Shown here piece after piece: positions 45,648 through 55,513 of a DNA stretch of 61,724 bases. The DNA is taken from positions 1-61,724 of the IMG/VR virus record IMGVR_UViG_3300010885_020050, one strand, 5' to 3'. Made by a program: the position numbers and the translations under genes. Source of the DNA: a virus. The notes beneath the pieces were generated by a model that worked only from the letters and a program-made list of their open reading frames with translations, was not told the origin of the DNA and ran no database searches. Position 1 is the stretch's first letter, and each line of letters opens with the position of its first letter.

Positions 45648-46456
45648 TAGAATGGATTTGAACTGGTACGACCTGTGTTGATTTCAGAAAATACTGCATT
45701 AAGTATTTCTGCCACTGACATATTTGTGTAGTCACCCTGAATTGCTGTGTTCAAGAACTGAGCTTTGAATTTTTCGTATTCTCTAGAATTGAAAGCCAAC
45801 GATGCGAAGATATCGTAATCAGGTTTGCGTAAAAAGTACCCAGCCAGCGTCATAGGTGAGCTTTGTTGCAAAATGCTCAAACCGTAAGGAACAATATTGC
45901 CCAGGTCTCTTGTGTTATTGGCACCATTCACAATGCCAGTGAGGTTGACTAAATTTTCTGCAATAGTATCATAATGTGTTCTTATGGTACCCAATGTAAA
46001 ATATGGATTATTGCCGTTTAATGGATTGTTTTCCAAGTTGATAGGAACTTGATAAAACCCCGCAGCACTTACCTGATTGCTTAGAACCAATACTTCAACA
46101 ATATCACCCAACACTATTTTTGTTGTGGGATTGAATCTAATGATTGTGGTGTCATCTGTGGTAGTGACTGTGTAATTACCCGGGTCTTGAAATGAACTAC
46201 TGTAGTTTTGACTCACACTGGTGGCATACACTTTAACACTAGGTACCAATCCAGTTGGCACAGCAGCCACATCCAAAATCAATGGTGTAGTTGCTGTGAT
46301 AATTTCCGACAGCACAGTCTGTGACGGGCTAACAATATAAGTTCCTGTTCCGCCGGTGCCTGTGAGTAATCCTGTGATTTGAGTACCCGGAATGACTCCT
46401 TTGCCAGCAAGACTTTGCCCTATCAACAGTGAACCTGTGGCCGGAACCTGTGTCAC
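45494..46456 (-). CDS. Giant virion protein, middle piece (frame-shifted fragment)
   Basis: The first codon shown is a GTG, but the sense of the frame extends upstream to about 46,540 ([18 protein letters not shown]), into the end of the N-terminal piece. It contains [20 protein letters not shown], also found as [20 protein letters not shown] in the C-terminal piece, plus [20 protein letters not shown]. Meaningful sequence ends at about [16 protein letters not shown], after which the frame runs into unrelated residues ([13 protein letters not shown]) and a stop at 45494. It is best read as the middle of one gene with one base missing at each end. Confidence 0.78.
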   Translation of the reverse strand: MTQVPATGSLLIGQSLAGKGVIPGTQITGLLTGTGGTGTYIVSPSQTVLSEIITATTPLILDVAAVPTGLVPSVKVYATSVSQNYSSSFQDPGNYTVTTTDDTTIIRFNPTTKIVLGDIVEVLVLSNQVSAAGFYQVPINLENNPLNGNNPYFTLGTIRTHYDTIAENLVNLTGIVNGANNTRDLGNIVPYGLSILQQSSPMTLAGYFLRKPDYDIFASLAFNSREYEKFKAQFLNTAIQGDYTNMSVAEILNAVFSEINTGRTSSNPFYWSDMLPTGTVYTQLQTTIHQSPEEYLTSHKCTITRLPIIKHCWCTSTIDC

Positions 46457-46485
46457 AGTTAGTGTTGTACCTGAGATAGATGCTG

Positions 46486-48924
46486 TTATCGGAGTGGTAC
46501 TGTATGTAAAGTTAACTGTTGATAAATTTGACTTTTGACCGCAGCTTTTTGCCAGCCAAGTTCTTTTACATACACAGTTCGATTTTCATATTGTCGAACA
46601 TGCCCTATACTGATATTTTCAGTTTGTTGTACATTGTCTTTGACATAGATAAACGTGTCTGCATACAGATTGTTATCAAACACAATATCGCCAATGTTGT
46701 TCAAGCTGAGATATTTCAGCGGAAATCCCAACACAGTATCTGCCACTGTACCTGGACCAATTGCATAACTGAATAATGGGCTACCGCCAGTCACAGTACC
46801 AAGATTGTTTTTGTTGGTTGAAAAAGTCGAGCTTGGATACATCACACGATTACCAAGGCTATATCCTGCTTGATCGTACACGTCAAACATAGGATTTTGA
46901 TTCACAACTGTTTTCTGCTGTGCCCGAATCCATTGCACGCCATCATAATAAAAAGTCACGCCTTGCAGGGTGTTACCACTCAAACAAACCACACACTGAT
47001 CAATCAGTGACAATGCGTCATCTGCTGGTACTAGATCAATAATAGGCTGGTCCACTAGCGAACTGTCGGGCAATGGTACCGAAGCTGGGCTGATAAAATT
47101 CACCACATAAATCTTGTTGCGTACATTAAAATCGTCATCCTGTGCAAAGATAACTCTGCTGCCTTGCTGCAATTGATATCCGTCTACATAATATTCAGTA
47201 GCGCCATTCACGTTGGACAGTGCATCAGTTTGGGCAAGATCAATTATGTTCACTGGATCTTTGGCTTGTGTGCCCATATTGTACAAACGTGTACCGCCGC
47301 GAAACTCAATGATAGGACGTTTGGCTCGGAATACATTGTCCAACACTACATTTGTGTTATTGTAAGCGGCGGCTGCGTTGATTACGTCAATATGAAACCA
47401 GCGATTTGATCTTGTCCAAGCATTGAGATCAGCACTGTCTAACGCTATTGTAATGTAATCAGGATCCAATGGTTGATTTAGTGTTCCGTCCCAGTTGCCC
47501 GAATCCCATGGCACAAAATCCCAAGGAGTAGTGGCAGTACGTACAATTTCAGGAGTGACGTAATCGGTTTCCAACAACAACTGTATGGCCGTGCCTACCC
47601 CAGCTACATAGTAAGTCTGCGCCTGATAGCTAGTAGGAAATACTTCACCTTCAAATGTTATCTTTAAATTGTTGGTGAATACTACTCCATTGGGAGAAGT
47701 ATAGTTTTTCTTGCCAAGTATGTCAGTGATCACATCAATGGTCACTGACTGAGTCTGATCTACCAATCTAATTTGCCCAAAAATTTCTGGGTTAGTTCCG
47801 TCTTGATACCACAGTAGATCTTGCACAGCAGTCAGCAATGGTATTTGTTCAAAATAGCCAGATGCATTGAGATACCACTGTGTGGTACTGTATTCAGTAC
47901 CAAACATGATAGTAAATTTGTTCAGGGCAGGAACTGACAACACCGGAATCAGTTGTATAGTTTGACCTAATCCAGTGCCTATATATTGTATTTGATATAC
48001 GTTGGTAGGTGCTGTGGTATTGTCAAATATCACTGTGCGATTTTGAAGATTAGTTATGCCATCTATACCTGAAGGATAGTTGGCAAAGAATGTAGATACC
48101 AATGACCCGTTGATTTGATTATAGTCAATGTTGGTTACTAAATCAACTTGCCCTGCTGTGGGAATAGTAGGAGCCAGAGCTAGATTGTAATAAAACTGTT
48201 GAGCAGTTTTATAAGGCACACTAAAAGTAACAGTTCCTGAATCTTCGCCATTGTTGGTAACACCCAACACAGTTCTTGAGCTGATGTTAGGTGCATAAGG
48301 CAATCGTCCACTTACGCCTGGTTCGGCTTGTATCCAAAAAGCATTAGGCGCTTGATTGACTGCAAACTCATATGTGCCGCCGCGAACCAAAGTGATTACA
48401 GGATTTTTACCTTTTATACTTGAAAATTCATAATATGTAGTTGCTCTGGTTACATCGTATGTGGCAGTGGTAGGAATTGTAGATCCACTTACACCTACGG
48501 ATATTGGCCCGCCGGGTAACCAGTAATATTGGCTGTAATTTGTAAACTTATCAAAGTTTATAAAAGGATCCCAAGTGTAATAATCGCTGGTATAAAGTCT
48601 TGACGAGTTGTTGGTAAACCCGCCTTGACGACCTATTGCATCGGTGATACCTGGATAAGTCACTGCATCTTGAATGGTATTGGTATCAGGTACTAAACTT
48701 ATAACACCCGGTTCCAGCTGATAGTTTGATCGAGACGCAGTGGGTTCGATTACATAGTAGTCGTTGGGATTTACTCCAGGGCCCACATGACGTCCAACAA
48801 ATCCTTGGGTTTTTTTGAACTCAGGTTCCTGAATCAGTTGATCCAAGGTAGCCGATAAGAATTGCTTGTTGGTGCTGGTTTGAAATATTGGTGGTAAAAA
48901 ATCTACCGACTTTGTTGTGGCCAT
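46486..48924 (-). CDS. Giant virion protein, N-terminal piece (812 aa)
   Basis: ATG 48924 overlaps the gp6 stop by one base (TAATG). The protein begins [20 protein letters not shown] and contains [20 protein letters not shown] and [20 protein letters not shown], a block I recall from the giant structural proteins of marine T4-like phages. It has [11 protein letters not shown] and other beta-rich segments. The last residues [14 protein letters not shown] and stop at 46486 result from a frame change beside A-runs at about 46,533-46,550; in the shifted frame the sequence continues as [12 protein letters not shown]. The whole gene would be about 14.2 kb (roughly 4,720 codons). Confidence 0.85.
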   Translation of the reverse strand: MATTKSVDFLPPIFQTSTNKQFLSATLDQLIQEPEFKKTQGFVGRHVGPGVNPNDYYVIEPTASRSNYQLEPGVISLVPDTNTIQDAVTYPGITDAIGRQGGFTNNSSRLYTSDYYTWDPFINFDKFTNYSQYYWLPGGPISVGVSGSTIPTTATYDVTRATTYYEFSSIKGKNPVITLVRGGTYEFAVNQAPNAFWIQAEPGVSGRLPYAPNISSRTVLGVTNNGEDSGTVTFSVPYKTAQQFYYNLALAPTIPTAGQVDLVTNIDYNQINGSLVSTFFANYPSGIDGITNLQNRTVIFDNTTAPTNVYQIQYIGTGLGQTIQLIPVLSVPALNKFTIMFGTEYSTTQWYLNASGYFEQIPLLTAVQDLLWYQDGTNPEIFGQIRLVDQTQSVTIDVITDILGKKNYTSPNGVVFTNNLKITFEGEVFPTSYQAQTYYVAGVGTAIQLLLETDYVTPEIVRTATTPWDFVPWDSGNWDGTLNQPLDPDYITIALDSADLNAWTRSNRWFHIDVINAAAAYNNTNVVLDNVFRAKRPIIEFRGGTRLYNMGTQAKDPVNIIDLAQTDALSNVNGATEYYVDGYQLQQGSRVIFAQDDDFNVRNKIYVVNFISPASVPLPDSSLVDQPIIDLVPADDALSLIDQCVVCLSGNTLQGVTFYYDGVQWIRAQQKTVVNQNPMFDVYDQAGYSLGNRVMYPSSTFSTNKNNLGTVTGGSPLFSYAIGPGTVADTVLGFPLKYLSLNNIGDIVFDNNLYADTFIYVKDNVQQTENISIGHVRQYENRTVYVKELGWQKAAVKSQIYQQLTLHTVPLR

Positions 48925-51900
48925 TAAATTACTCCGCTGCCGGGTGCAGTTCTGATATTAGTTGATGTCAAGGAAGTGATAACCTCCACTGAGCTTACAC
49001 CAGCACCATTTACAAATATTTCATTTGGTGCCGAATGTATTTCATACAAATCACCAAAATATTTTGTCGGATCCAGTGGTACCAAGACCACTGAACTCAC
49101 AATACCGCCCATGTTTCTGTGTATGTACGCAGCCAGTTCTGAGAAATAAAATGTATCTCCAAAATTCCATTTGTCAATACTGAAATATTCATTCAAATTG
49201 GCCACTACCAGGGTTTTAATTTCACTTTCACTGGCAGTGGAATTGGCAGCACGTATTACCTTGATAGTTGCACGTAGATTTTCAGCTGCTTTGGGACCAA
49301 ACAATGGTTTGAATGATACTGAATTTAATACTATATTGTCAGATATCATCTTGTAAGCGTCCAGGCCTTGATACGCGGTGTCAAGTTCATTGATTGTGGG
49401 AACATCTGGTTTGGGAACTGTGTTTGTTGAATCTCTAATCCAATTCTGATAAGAAGTATAGTAGGCCTGTGTGACCACATACAAATCAATAATGTTAGTG
49501 GTGCCTGGATCAATACGATCTGTCAACGGAGCATTGTGCCTGTATTGGAAATACATACCTGATCGACCTACCTTGGCCAACCACTCAGCAGTTACATCTA
49601 GTAGTATTTTTGTTCCATTGGTACTGATTACCAATTGATAAAACGCACCCACTTGTCCAGCCAATGGCCCTACTGTTATTGTTTGAGAATATGCATAAAA
49701 TATCTGTCCAACAATATACTGGGCTTTTACAACTTCAATATCATTCATGGTAGCATAGTCATAATTCACAATGCCCGGAGCAATCAACAAATAACGTTGT
49801 AGATTATCAAAGTCCACAGTCTTTTGGAAAAACACATATTTTGTATTTGAATTCACATTGGGTGCAACAATCTCATCAAAAAAATCAGGATTATCTGTGA
49901 CCCCATCGTTGTTGCGGTCTTCGTAACTGACAATGACTTGGAAGTCGTCAACCAACCCATCAGACTCCACTGGTTGTCCAGTAATTTTGAGATAGATATC
50001 TCCTGGTTGAGGGCTGTTTGAGTCAGGCAAGCTGTTGACTTTGAGCACATTGATATAGTCGCTCACTATGTTGCCCAGTCGAGGATCGTAAATTCGATTG
50101 CCATTCTCAAAGAAGAATCTGGTTTGTAAAACTGATCCCCAGTTGTATAACAAGGCACGATTGGTCACGGTGTATTTTGTTCCATTGGTCACTGCTTGTA
50201 TCATCCATGAAGCATCTTGATTTGTACCCGATGTGCTGCCTGCATTGGCCAAACTAAATTTGGCATCAATGTCTATGTTGTTGGAAGTGATTAGATACCA
50301 AGTGTAAGGAGTCCCTGTGATTTCACCTGTGTTGTCATAACCCAGACCAAAATTTCTATACAGCAAAATTTGCTGTGTGATTTCTGTGATCAAACTACTG
50401 GGCAAACTGGTGATCAACAATGGAATTACTCGTACAGGTATAGCACCAGTTGGTACAAAAACATTCAATGCCACCGGACCTGTTCCGTCCACAAAGTTTC
50501 CTTGCCCTTGATTGGTGCCGTCTAAATAGATACTTAAAGGACTAGCCCAAAAATACAGTCGTTCATCGGCCAAGGTAGGTATACCCAACTTGAGACGATT
50601 GTTAGCATCAAAGAAATATCCAGGTGGTGCTGCAAATTTAACCAAACTGCCCACAGTGATAAACTTTGAATTAGAACTGCTGTATATACTGATAGGCGCA
50701 GGGTTACCAGCAGCATTCTTAAAGTATCCAGTGGTTTCGTTGGCCAAGGTTGTACTCTGATTCCAGGATAAATTTAACACTGCTAGATCTGGTCTAATGA
50801 AGTTGTCATAGTAAAACTGCACAAATGCATTGGTTGATATTAAAGGCTGTACTTGATTAACAATCACATTGGCAATTTCATTGTTGGTAAGCCAAGTAAA
50901 CAAAAATGTAGGCAGCTGATTGTCTTCCCACAAGGCACCGTCAGACGCAAAAATATTTGTAGAGCTATACTTGCCTGTGTTGTCTACTAGATCAAGATAT
51001 CGACTGGTGCCAATACTGGCACGATTTAATGCATAACTCTTTATGATAGAATTGTATTCAGTAAACGGAAAGTTAGTATAATCTTCACCGTTGACCATGC
51101 GATTCTGTGTGTAGTATCTGGCAGGCGCACGTTGTTTGATCTCATCCAGTGTTTCTCTAGCTTGAGCATTACTTACAGGTGTTGTAATACCACAAGTGAA
51201 TGTGATAGTTTCTATTTGCCCTGATCTGCTGATATAGCTGATAGGCAACACAACACTTTGCATTTCGTCTGGATTGATAATGTATTGCAATCCGTTTGAT
51301 GCACGAACATACGCACGAAACAATCCGGTGGGCACAGCTGAGAATACCCCATCACCAAATGTCAATGTAATTTGATCGTTGGCTCTGGATGTTACTGAAA
51401 ACAAACTGCGTTGTTCAGGAGCCAATTGTTCTGCTGCCGCAGCATATACAGACTGTACATACTGCCACTCTTTAGTCACGGTGCCAGTGTTGTCCAATTG
51501 GAACAACCAACGATCTTCGTTGTTTACACCGTCAATATTGATATTAACTGTACGATTAGGGATACGTTCGGCCAAGTTAAAATCTTGATTCTGTAATACA
51601 CCTTGTTTGAAATAAAAAAAGTATCCTGTATTGGCTGCTGCATAACCCAGTGAATCATTGCGGAACAACATGTTGAAAATGCCACTGGGTTGTGGTGCTG
51701 GTTCAAAGATAAACGGTGAAGTTGATGGTGTTCCCACCGAGGTGGCATTCACTGCTTCAAATGGCATGTTGACGCCGTCCACAGTGGCTGTGTAAGGCAG
51801 CACTGGCAAAAATCCAGGCACTAGGTTAATTGAATACTCTGATGTGTCCACACCCACAATAGTTTCACGGTTGCCTGGGCGACCAACTCGCTGTGTATCT

Positions 51901-52394
51901 ACTAATGCTGCATTGACAACAGCGGTGAACTGCTCCAACCAGTTGAAATTGGTAGGATCGTTCCAGTTGATTGTGACATTGGCTAGATCTATACCATTGA
52001 AATCTGTAATATTTTCTGTGGTTTGTACCGAAAACACCTTGAGATATCCACTGGCAGCAGTATTTCTTTTGGGTGTGTAACTTATTAAATTGGCCAGGCG
52101 AACCACGCTGTCTCTACGTTCAGCAGTGTCTATGTAGTTTTCTCTGGTGTTGAGATCGTTACGAAAACTCATGGCCTGACCCATGAATGCTATTACATCT
52201 AATAATGCAATGAATTCGGAACTTTCAATGTAATCATTGAACGTCTCAGGATAATACTGGCGCAGATAGTCTACAAAACTTTTGCGTAAGGTTTCAAAGT
52301 CGTAACTTTGGAAATCCGCTTCTCTATAGGTCTCGTAGATGCGTTTCCAATCTTCTACCCCGAATATAACTGTTTGTCTAGTAGTGGTTGCCAT
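48924..52394 (-). CDS. gp6: Baseplate wedge protein, T4 gp6-like
   Basis: The 1156-aa protein begins MATTTRQTVIFGVEDWKRIY. It has the gp6/GpJ-like N-terminal block FVDYLRQYYPETFNDYIESS then IALLDVIAFMGQAMSFRNDL, RENYIDTAERRDSVVRLANL. YTPKRNTAASGYLKV completes the signature. In T4, gp6 forms the dimeric inner wedge that links baseplate to sheath. This protein is about 1.75 times the length of T4 gp6 (660 aa), as I recall for marine relatives; the extra region lies in the C-terminal half. It follows the gp25-like gene by 48 bases and overlaps the giant gene by one base. Confidence 0.92.
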   Translation of the reverse strand: MATTTRQTVIFGVEDWKRIYETYREADFQSYDFETLRKSFVDYLRQYYPETFNDYIESSEFIALLDVIAFMGQAMSFRNDLNTRENYIDTAERRDSVVRLANLISYTPKRNTAASGYLKVFSVQTTENITDFNGIDLANVTINWNDPTNFNWLEQFTAVVNAALVDTQRVGRPGNRETIVGVDTSEYSINLVPGFLPVLPYTATVDGVNMPFEAVNATSVGTPSTSPFIFEPAPQPSGIFNMLFRNDSLGYAAANTGYFFYFKQGVLQNQDFNLAERIPNRTVNINIDGVNNEDRWLFQLDNTGTVTKEWQYVQSVYAAAAEQLAPEQRSLFSVTSRANDQITLTFGDGVFSAVPTGLFRAYVRASNGLQYIINPDEMQSVVLPISYISRSGQIETITFTCGITTPVSNAQARETLDEIKQRAPARYYTQNRMVNGEDYTNFPFTEYNSIIKSYALNRASIGTSRYLDLVDNTGKYSSTNIFASDGALWEDNQLPTFLFTWLTNNEIANVIVNQVQPLISTNAFVQFYYDNFIRPDLAVLNLSWNQSTTLANETTGYFKNAAGNPAPISIYSSSNSKFITVGSLVKFAAPPGYFFDANNRLKLGIPTLADERLYFWASPLSIYLDGTNQGQGNFVDGTGPVALNVFVPTGAIPVRVIPLLITSLPSSLITEITQQILLYRNFGLGYDNTGEITGTPYTWYLITSNNIDIDAKFSLANAGSTSGTNQDASWMIQAVTNGTKYTVTNRALLYNWGSVLQTRFFFENGNRIYDPRLGNIVSDYINVLKVNSLPDSNSPQPGDIYLKITGQPVESDGLVDDFQVIVSYEDRNNDGVTDNPDFFDEIVAPNVNSNTKYVFFQKTVDFDNLQRYLLIAPGIVNYDYATMNDIEVVKAQYIVGQIFYAYSQTITVGPLAGQVGAFYQLVISTNGTKILLDVTAEWLAKVGRSGMYFQYRHNAPLTDRIDPGTTNIIDLYVVTQAYYTSYQNWIRDSTNTVPKPDVPTINELDTAYQGLDAYKMISDNIVLNSVSFKPLFGPKAAENLRATIKVIRAANSTASESEIKTLVVANLNEYFSIDKWNFGDTFYFSELAAYIHRNMGGIVSSVVLVPLDPTKYFGDLYEIHSAPNEIFVNGAGVSSVEVITSLTSTNIRTAPGSGVI

Positions 52395-52442
52395 GATCGT
52401 CCGTTGTTATTTGTTATTTACCGAATCTATAAACGGCTACGT

Positions 52443-52817
52443 TTATACAAACGATGCTCTACGTTGTTGTTGATCAAAGAACACACTCAGCAATTGAGCA
52501 TCAGTATTAGGAACAAACTGCACTTCAAGTTCAATCAATACACCATTTTCTTGTGGGAATAAATTTACATCTGTTAATGCTACTCTGGGGTCGCCGCCGG
52601 CCACACGCTGCACTTCTCGCAAGATAGCAGCCATGGTAGTTTGATCTTGATTTTCAAACAAAAAATCCCAAAGTATAGTGCCGTATGCAGGACGCCCTGG
52701 CAGTTGTCCTTGCCATATGTTAAAAGCATTCAAGAGGTCACGTTTGATTAGCTCTTGGTCTACTAGAGTAAACTTCTTGTATTGATTTTGTGTGTTGAAT
52801 CCAATGAATGTAGGCAT
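52443..52817 (-). CDS. gp25: Baseplate wedge protein, T4 gp25-like
   Basis: The 124-aa protein has the GPW/gp25 pattern: a start MPTFIGFNTQNQYKKFTLVD, DLLNAFNIWQGQLPGRPAYG then TILWDFLFENQD, and ALTDVNLFPQENGVLIELEV. In T4, gp25 joins the sheath and the wedge and sets the first sheath ring; its lysozyme-like label is historical. Length is close to T4 gp25 (132 aa). It lies directly before the gp6-like gene, the usual order. Confidence 0.93.
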   Translation of the reverse strand: MPTFIGFNTQNQYKKFTLVDQELIKRDLLNAFNIWQGQLPGRPAYGTILWDFLFENQDQTTMAAILREVQRVAGGDPRVALTDVNLFPQENGVLIELEVQFVPNTDAQLLSVFFDQQQRRASFV

Positions 52818-52850
52818 GTTTATATTTATCCATTGGATTCCAGCGCAGAT

Positions 52851-53972
52851 TTACACTGCGGGTATAAAATCTGGAACAGGTATCTTGCTATTACCAATTA
52901 TTGCTGATACTGCTTGATTTACAGTTTGTCTATTCACTGTGTTTGCTGCCGCTGTGGGTGTTACGGTACCTGCTTCAAGAGGATTACCACCGCCGCCCAG
53001 AGAAGAAATATCAGAAGAAAATACCTGCGCAAATTGTGCAGATTGTGCAAAGCCATCTATTGCTGAAGACAACCCAGGCACCGACGGCAATCTCCCAGAT
53101 AATAAACTGCCCGCTCCTCCGGATAACAAACTGCTTGCAGCGCCTGTTAATGCACTTACGTTGTTACTTAATCCATTGGTTATTGCACTTGTGATACCCG
53201 ATGCTCCGGTTGCACTTGATAACCATTCAGTGGCAGTACCTGCACCAAATTTTGTGGCCACATTCACTAAAGGACCCAACTGTGATGCTGATTCTAATCC
53301 CGTGATTGCGCCCAGCTGTTTAAGCTGATCAAAGTTTGTGCTCATTAATCCTTGTTGAACTGAGGTTTGTAAACTGCTGCTGCTGAGTACAGAAGTAAGG
53401 TTAGTGGCACCCAATTTGCCTGTCCAGCTTGTGGGACTTGACAAAATGCTGGTAAATTGTGATGGGTCTAAATTAATCTGATCAGCTACTCCTGGTTTGA
53501 TCAATCCTGAGAGTTGCAGTTGATCAGCATTAAGTCCAAATTGTCCTAGTCCTTTGGTATTGGTAATTACATCTGTGGCTTGATTTACCGATGCAGCAGT
53601 TTGTGCCACCAACCCTTGAATCTGTGTAGATCCAATGGCTCCAATGGATTGTGCTGTGGTCCTGGTGTCAACAAAGTTGCTGACCGTTATAGCATTTGGT
53701 ACTGGCAACCCAGTTAAGTTTGGCAAATTGATATAATTGCCTATTTGTTTTGTTAAACTTATAGCTTGTGGTCCCAACTGTGCTAACGCAGAACTTAACC
53801 CGCCGGCTGATTGTGTAACTGCATTGACTAGCCCGCCCACTGGTAACCCAGTTAACCCACCTGTAGATGTTTGTTGAGCAAACACTGCTTGAGCTTGAGC
53901 AAAAGTAGCAGTGGACGGGCCTTGTACTTCATAAGTTGCGCCATCTGGGCCTGTAAATGTAAAATTACTCAT
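52851..53972 (-). CDS. Low-complexity structural protein (373 aa)
   Basis: I chose ATG 53972, which overlaps the stop of the spike gene as ATGA and gives MSNFTFTGPDGATYEVQGPS then TATFAQAQAVFAQQ. This N-terminal GPDGxxYxVxxPxxxTxxQAxxVF motif is common in phage virion proteins. The remainder is Ser/Gly/Leu/Thr-rich with repeating LSSALAQLG, LTSVLSSSS and ASSLLSGGAG patterns, probably a long helical or elongated structure. Between gp5-like and gp25-like genes it is probably a baseplate or tail-internal protein. Exact role unknown. Confidence 0.82.
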   Translation of the reverse strand: MSNFTFTGPDGATYEVQGPSTATFAQAQAVFAQQTSTGGLTGLPVGGLVNAVTQSAGGLSSALAQLGPQAISLTKQIGNYINLPNLTGLPVPNAITVSNFVDTRTTAQSIGAIGSTQIQGLVAQTAASVNQATDVITNTKGLGQFGLNADQLQLSGLIKPGVADQINLDPSQFTSILSSPTSWTGKLGATNLTSVLSSSSLQTSVQQGLMSTNFDQLKQLGAITGLESASQLGPLVNVATKFGAGTATEWLSSATGASGITSAITNGLSNNVSALTGAASSLLSGGAGSLLSGRLPSVPGLSSAIDGFAQSAQFAQVFSSDISSLGGGGNPLEAGTVTPTAAANTVNRQTVNQAVSAIIGNSKIPVPDFIPAV

Positions 53973-55486
53973 GATTTTCTTATGATACTCCAATTGGTAG
54001 GAACTGGTTCTGCTGCCGGTGGCGGAGTAGGAGACCCTGTACCTCCAAGATTTACACTCACTGCCACACCTTTGTTGTGATACGGATATGGCTCATGTGT
54101 AGGGGCACGAGTAACAATGCTTTCTAAAGATTTGGGTTTTACTTTCCACCCAGTTGAATTATCAAATTCGGTATCATCTAATGTTGTTTTGGGATACAGT
54201 CGAGGAGTTGTAACTGATATTGCTGGCGATCCATTGAGATCTATTCTTGATGCTTTGAATCGCAATGCAGAACCACCATCAAATGATCCAGTTGTCTTGC
54301 TTTGTAATGCCAGTGTTCCGTCAGCTTTTACACCTATGCTTGACTGGCTATATAATACCATTTCACCTTGACTGGCTATATTCATAGTGCCCACAGAACC
54401 TATATTGGTATCAGCATTTGATTTCATATTGAGATTGCCGCCAGCGTACATGTTAATGTCTTTGTCGGCATGTAAGTTTATGGTACCTTGAGTACGAACA
54501 TTTACCGAGTTAGTAGAGTACACATCCACGGTGCCTTCTTCTCCAAACTCTACCCAGGACTGGCCATTGGCATGAATGATCTGAAAGAAATTTTCTGAAT
54601 CATTCATCATGATCTGATGACCTTTAGATGTGCGCAATCTGAACAAAGCATTTTTGTTTTCTAAATCGCCGTCGTCCATTACCAATGTATGGCCGCCTTT
54701 GCGTCCAATCACTGTGACATCTTGCGGTTTAACTGCGCCTGTACTGAGTTGTTTGCGTATGGTAGCAGGATCCAGACCACCTTGATAGATTGGTTGGCCA
54801 GGAGTGGATATTCCATACACTGTGCTTGGACTTTCTCGTTGTGCATTAGAGATAATAGGTCCACGCTCAGGATCTTTGTCTAGTCCTTGTTGGAAAAATA
54901 TAGCTGCTTGATAACTATGTACTGGTTTGGGTTGATCAAAAAATCTTGGATTTTGATCCACTTCTTTGTTGGCAGTGTTGATTTCAGTGACTGGAAGTTG
55001 CGGAGCATTGGCAAAATATGCTGCTTGAGTTTTGTTCTGTGTGACATACTGAGATTTGTTGGCAGCACCAATGGCTGGCAACATGTGATTCAAACTGTTG
55101 TCAATCACACTGCCAATATAATATCCTTGATCAGGATCGCCCTCGACAAAAAAACACATGATTGATGTTCCAATATCTGGAGGAGTAAACCACATGCCAT
55201 AGCTTTGTTGATTGCCTGGATACGAACCTGTACCTGCACTGGTACTGTTTTTTTCTGTTACACCATAAAACGGTGGCAAATATCTCACCCAGCGCCAAGT
55301 TTCAGGATTGGTACTAGGTTGCCCTGTAGCAAATTGTTCAATAAACACTTGTAAACGACCAGTTCGGGTGGCATCAATATTGTTGACAATTCTGCCAATG
55401 AATGGTCCCATCTCGGCTGGTGTACCGCCGCGATCAAACTTGAAATTTTTTGTTGTTCCCGATGCTTGATTGTTGTTGTATGCCAT
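53969..55486 (-). CDS. gp5: Baseplate central spike protein, gp5/VgrG-like, without a lysozyme domain
   Basis: The 505-aa protein has an N-terminal OB-fold region (MGPFIGRIVNNIDATRTGRL, QVFIEQF, GTSIMCFFVEGDPDQGYYIG). The C-terminal part is repetitive (STNSVNVRTQGTINLHADKD, INMYAGGNLNMKSNADTNIG), the triple-stranded beta-helix type seen in gp5 and VgrG needles. TLVMDDGDLENKNALFRLRT precedes the helix. I find no lysozyme region between the OB fold and the helix, unlike T4 gp5, so peptidoglycan cleavage must be done by another protein. It probably forms a homotrimeric membrane-puncturing spike. Confidence 0.88.
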   Translation of the reverse strand: MAYNNNQASGTTKNFKFDRGGTPAEMGPFIGRIVNNIDATRTGRLQVFIEQFATGQPSTNPETWRWVRYLPPFYGVTEKNSTSAGTGSYPGNQQSYGMWFTPPDIGTSIMCFFVEGDPDQGYYIGSVIDNSLNHMLPAIGAANKSQYVTQNKTQAAYFANAPQLPVTEINTANKEVDQNPRFFDQPKPVHSYQAAIFFQQGLDKDPERGPIISNAQRESPSTVYGISTPGQPIYQGGLDPATIRKQLSTGAVKPQDVTVIGRKGGHTLVMDDGDLENKNALFRLRTSKGHQIMMNDSENFFQIIHANGQSWVEFGEEGTVDVYSTNSVNVRTQGTINLHADKDINMYAGGNLNMKSNADTNIGSVGTMNIASQGEMVLYSQSSIGVKADGTLALQSKTTGSFDGGSALRFKASRIDLNGSPAISVTTPRLYPKTTLDDTEFDNSTGWKVKPKSLESIVTRAPTHEPYPYHNKGVAVSVNLGGTGSPTPPPAAEPVPTNWSIIRKS

Positions 55487-55513
55487 TGTTTATTGTTCCT
55501 TATTACTCTTAAT

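Noticed and set aside
46500-46550. Programmed -1 frameshift in the giant gene
   Set aside because: No XXXYYYZ heptamer in the zero frame and no evident downstream pseudoknot; a missing base in a homopolymer is simpler.
52823-52830. GATAAATA as a late promoter for the gp25-like gene
   Set aside because: It is only six bases from the start codon, so the transcript would begin inside the gene.
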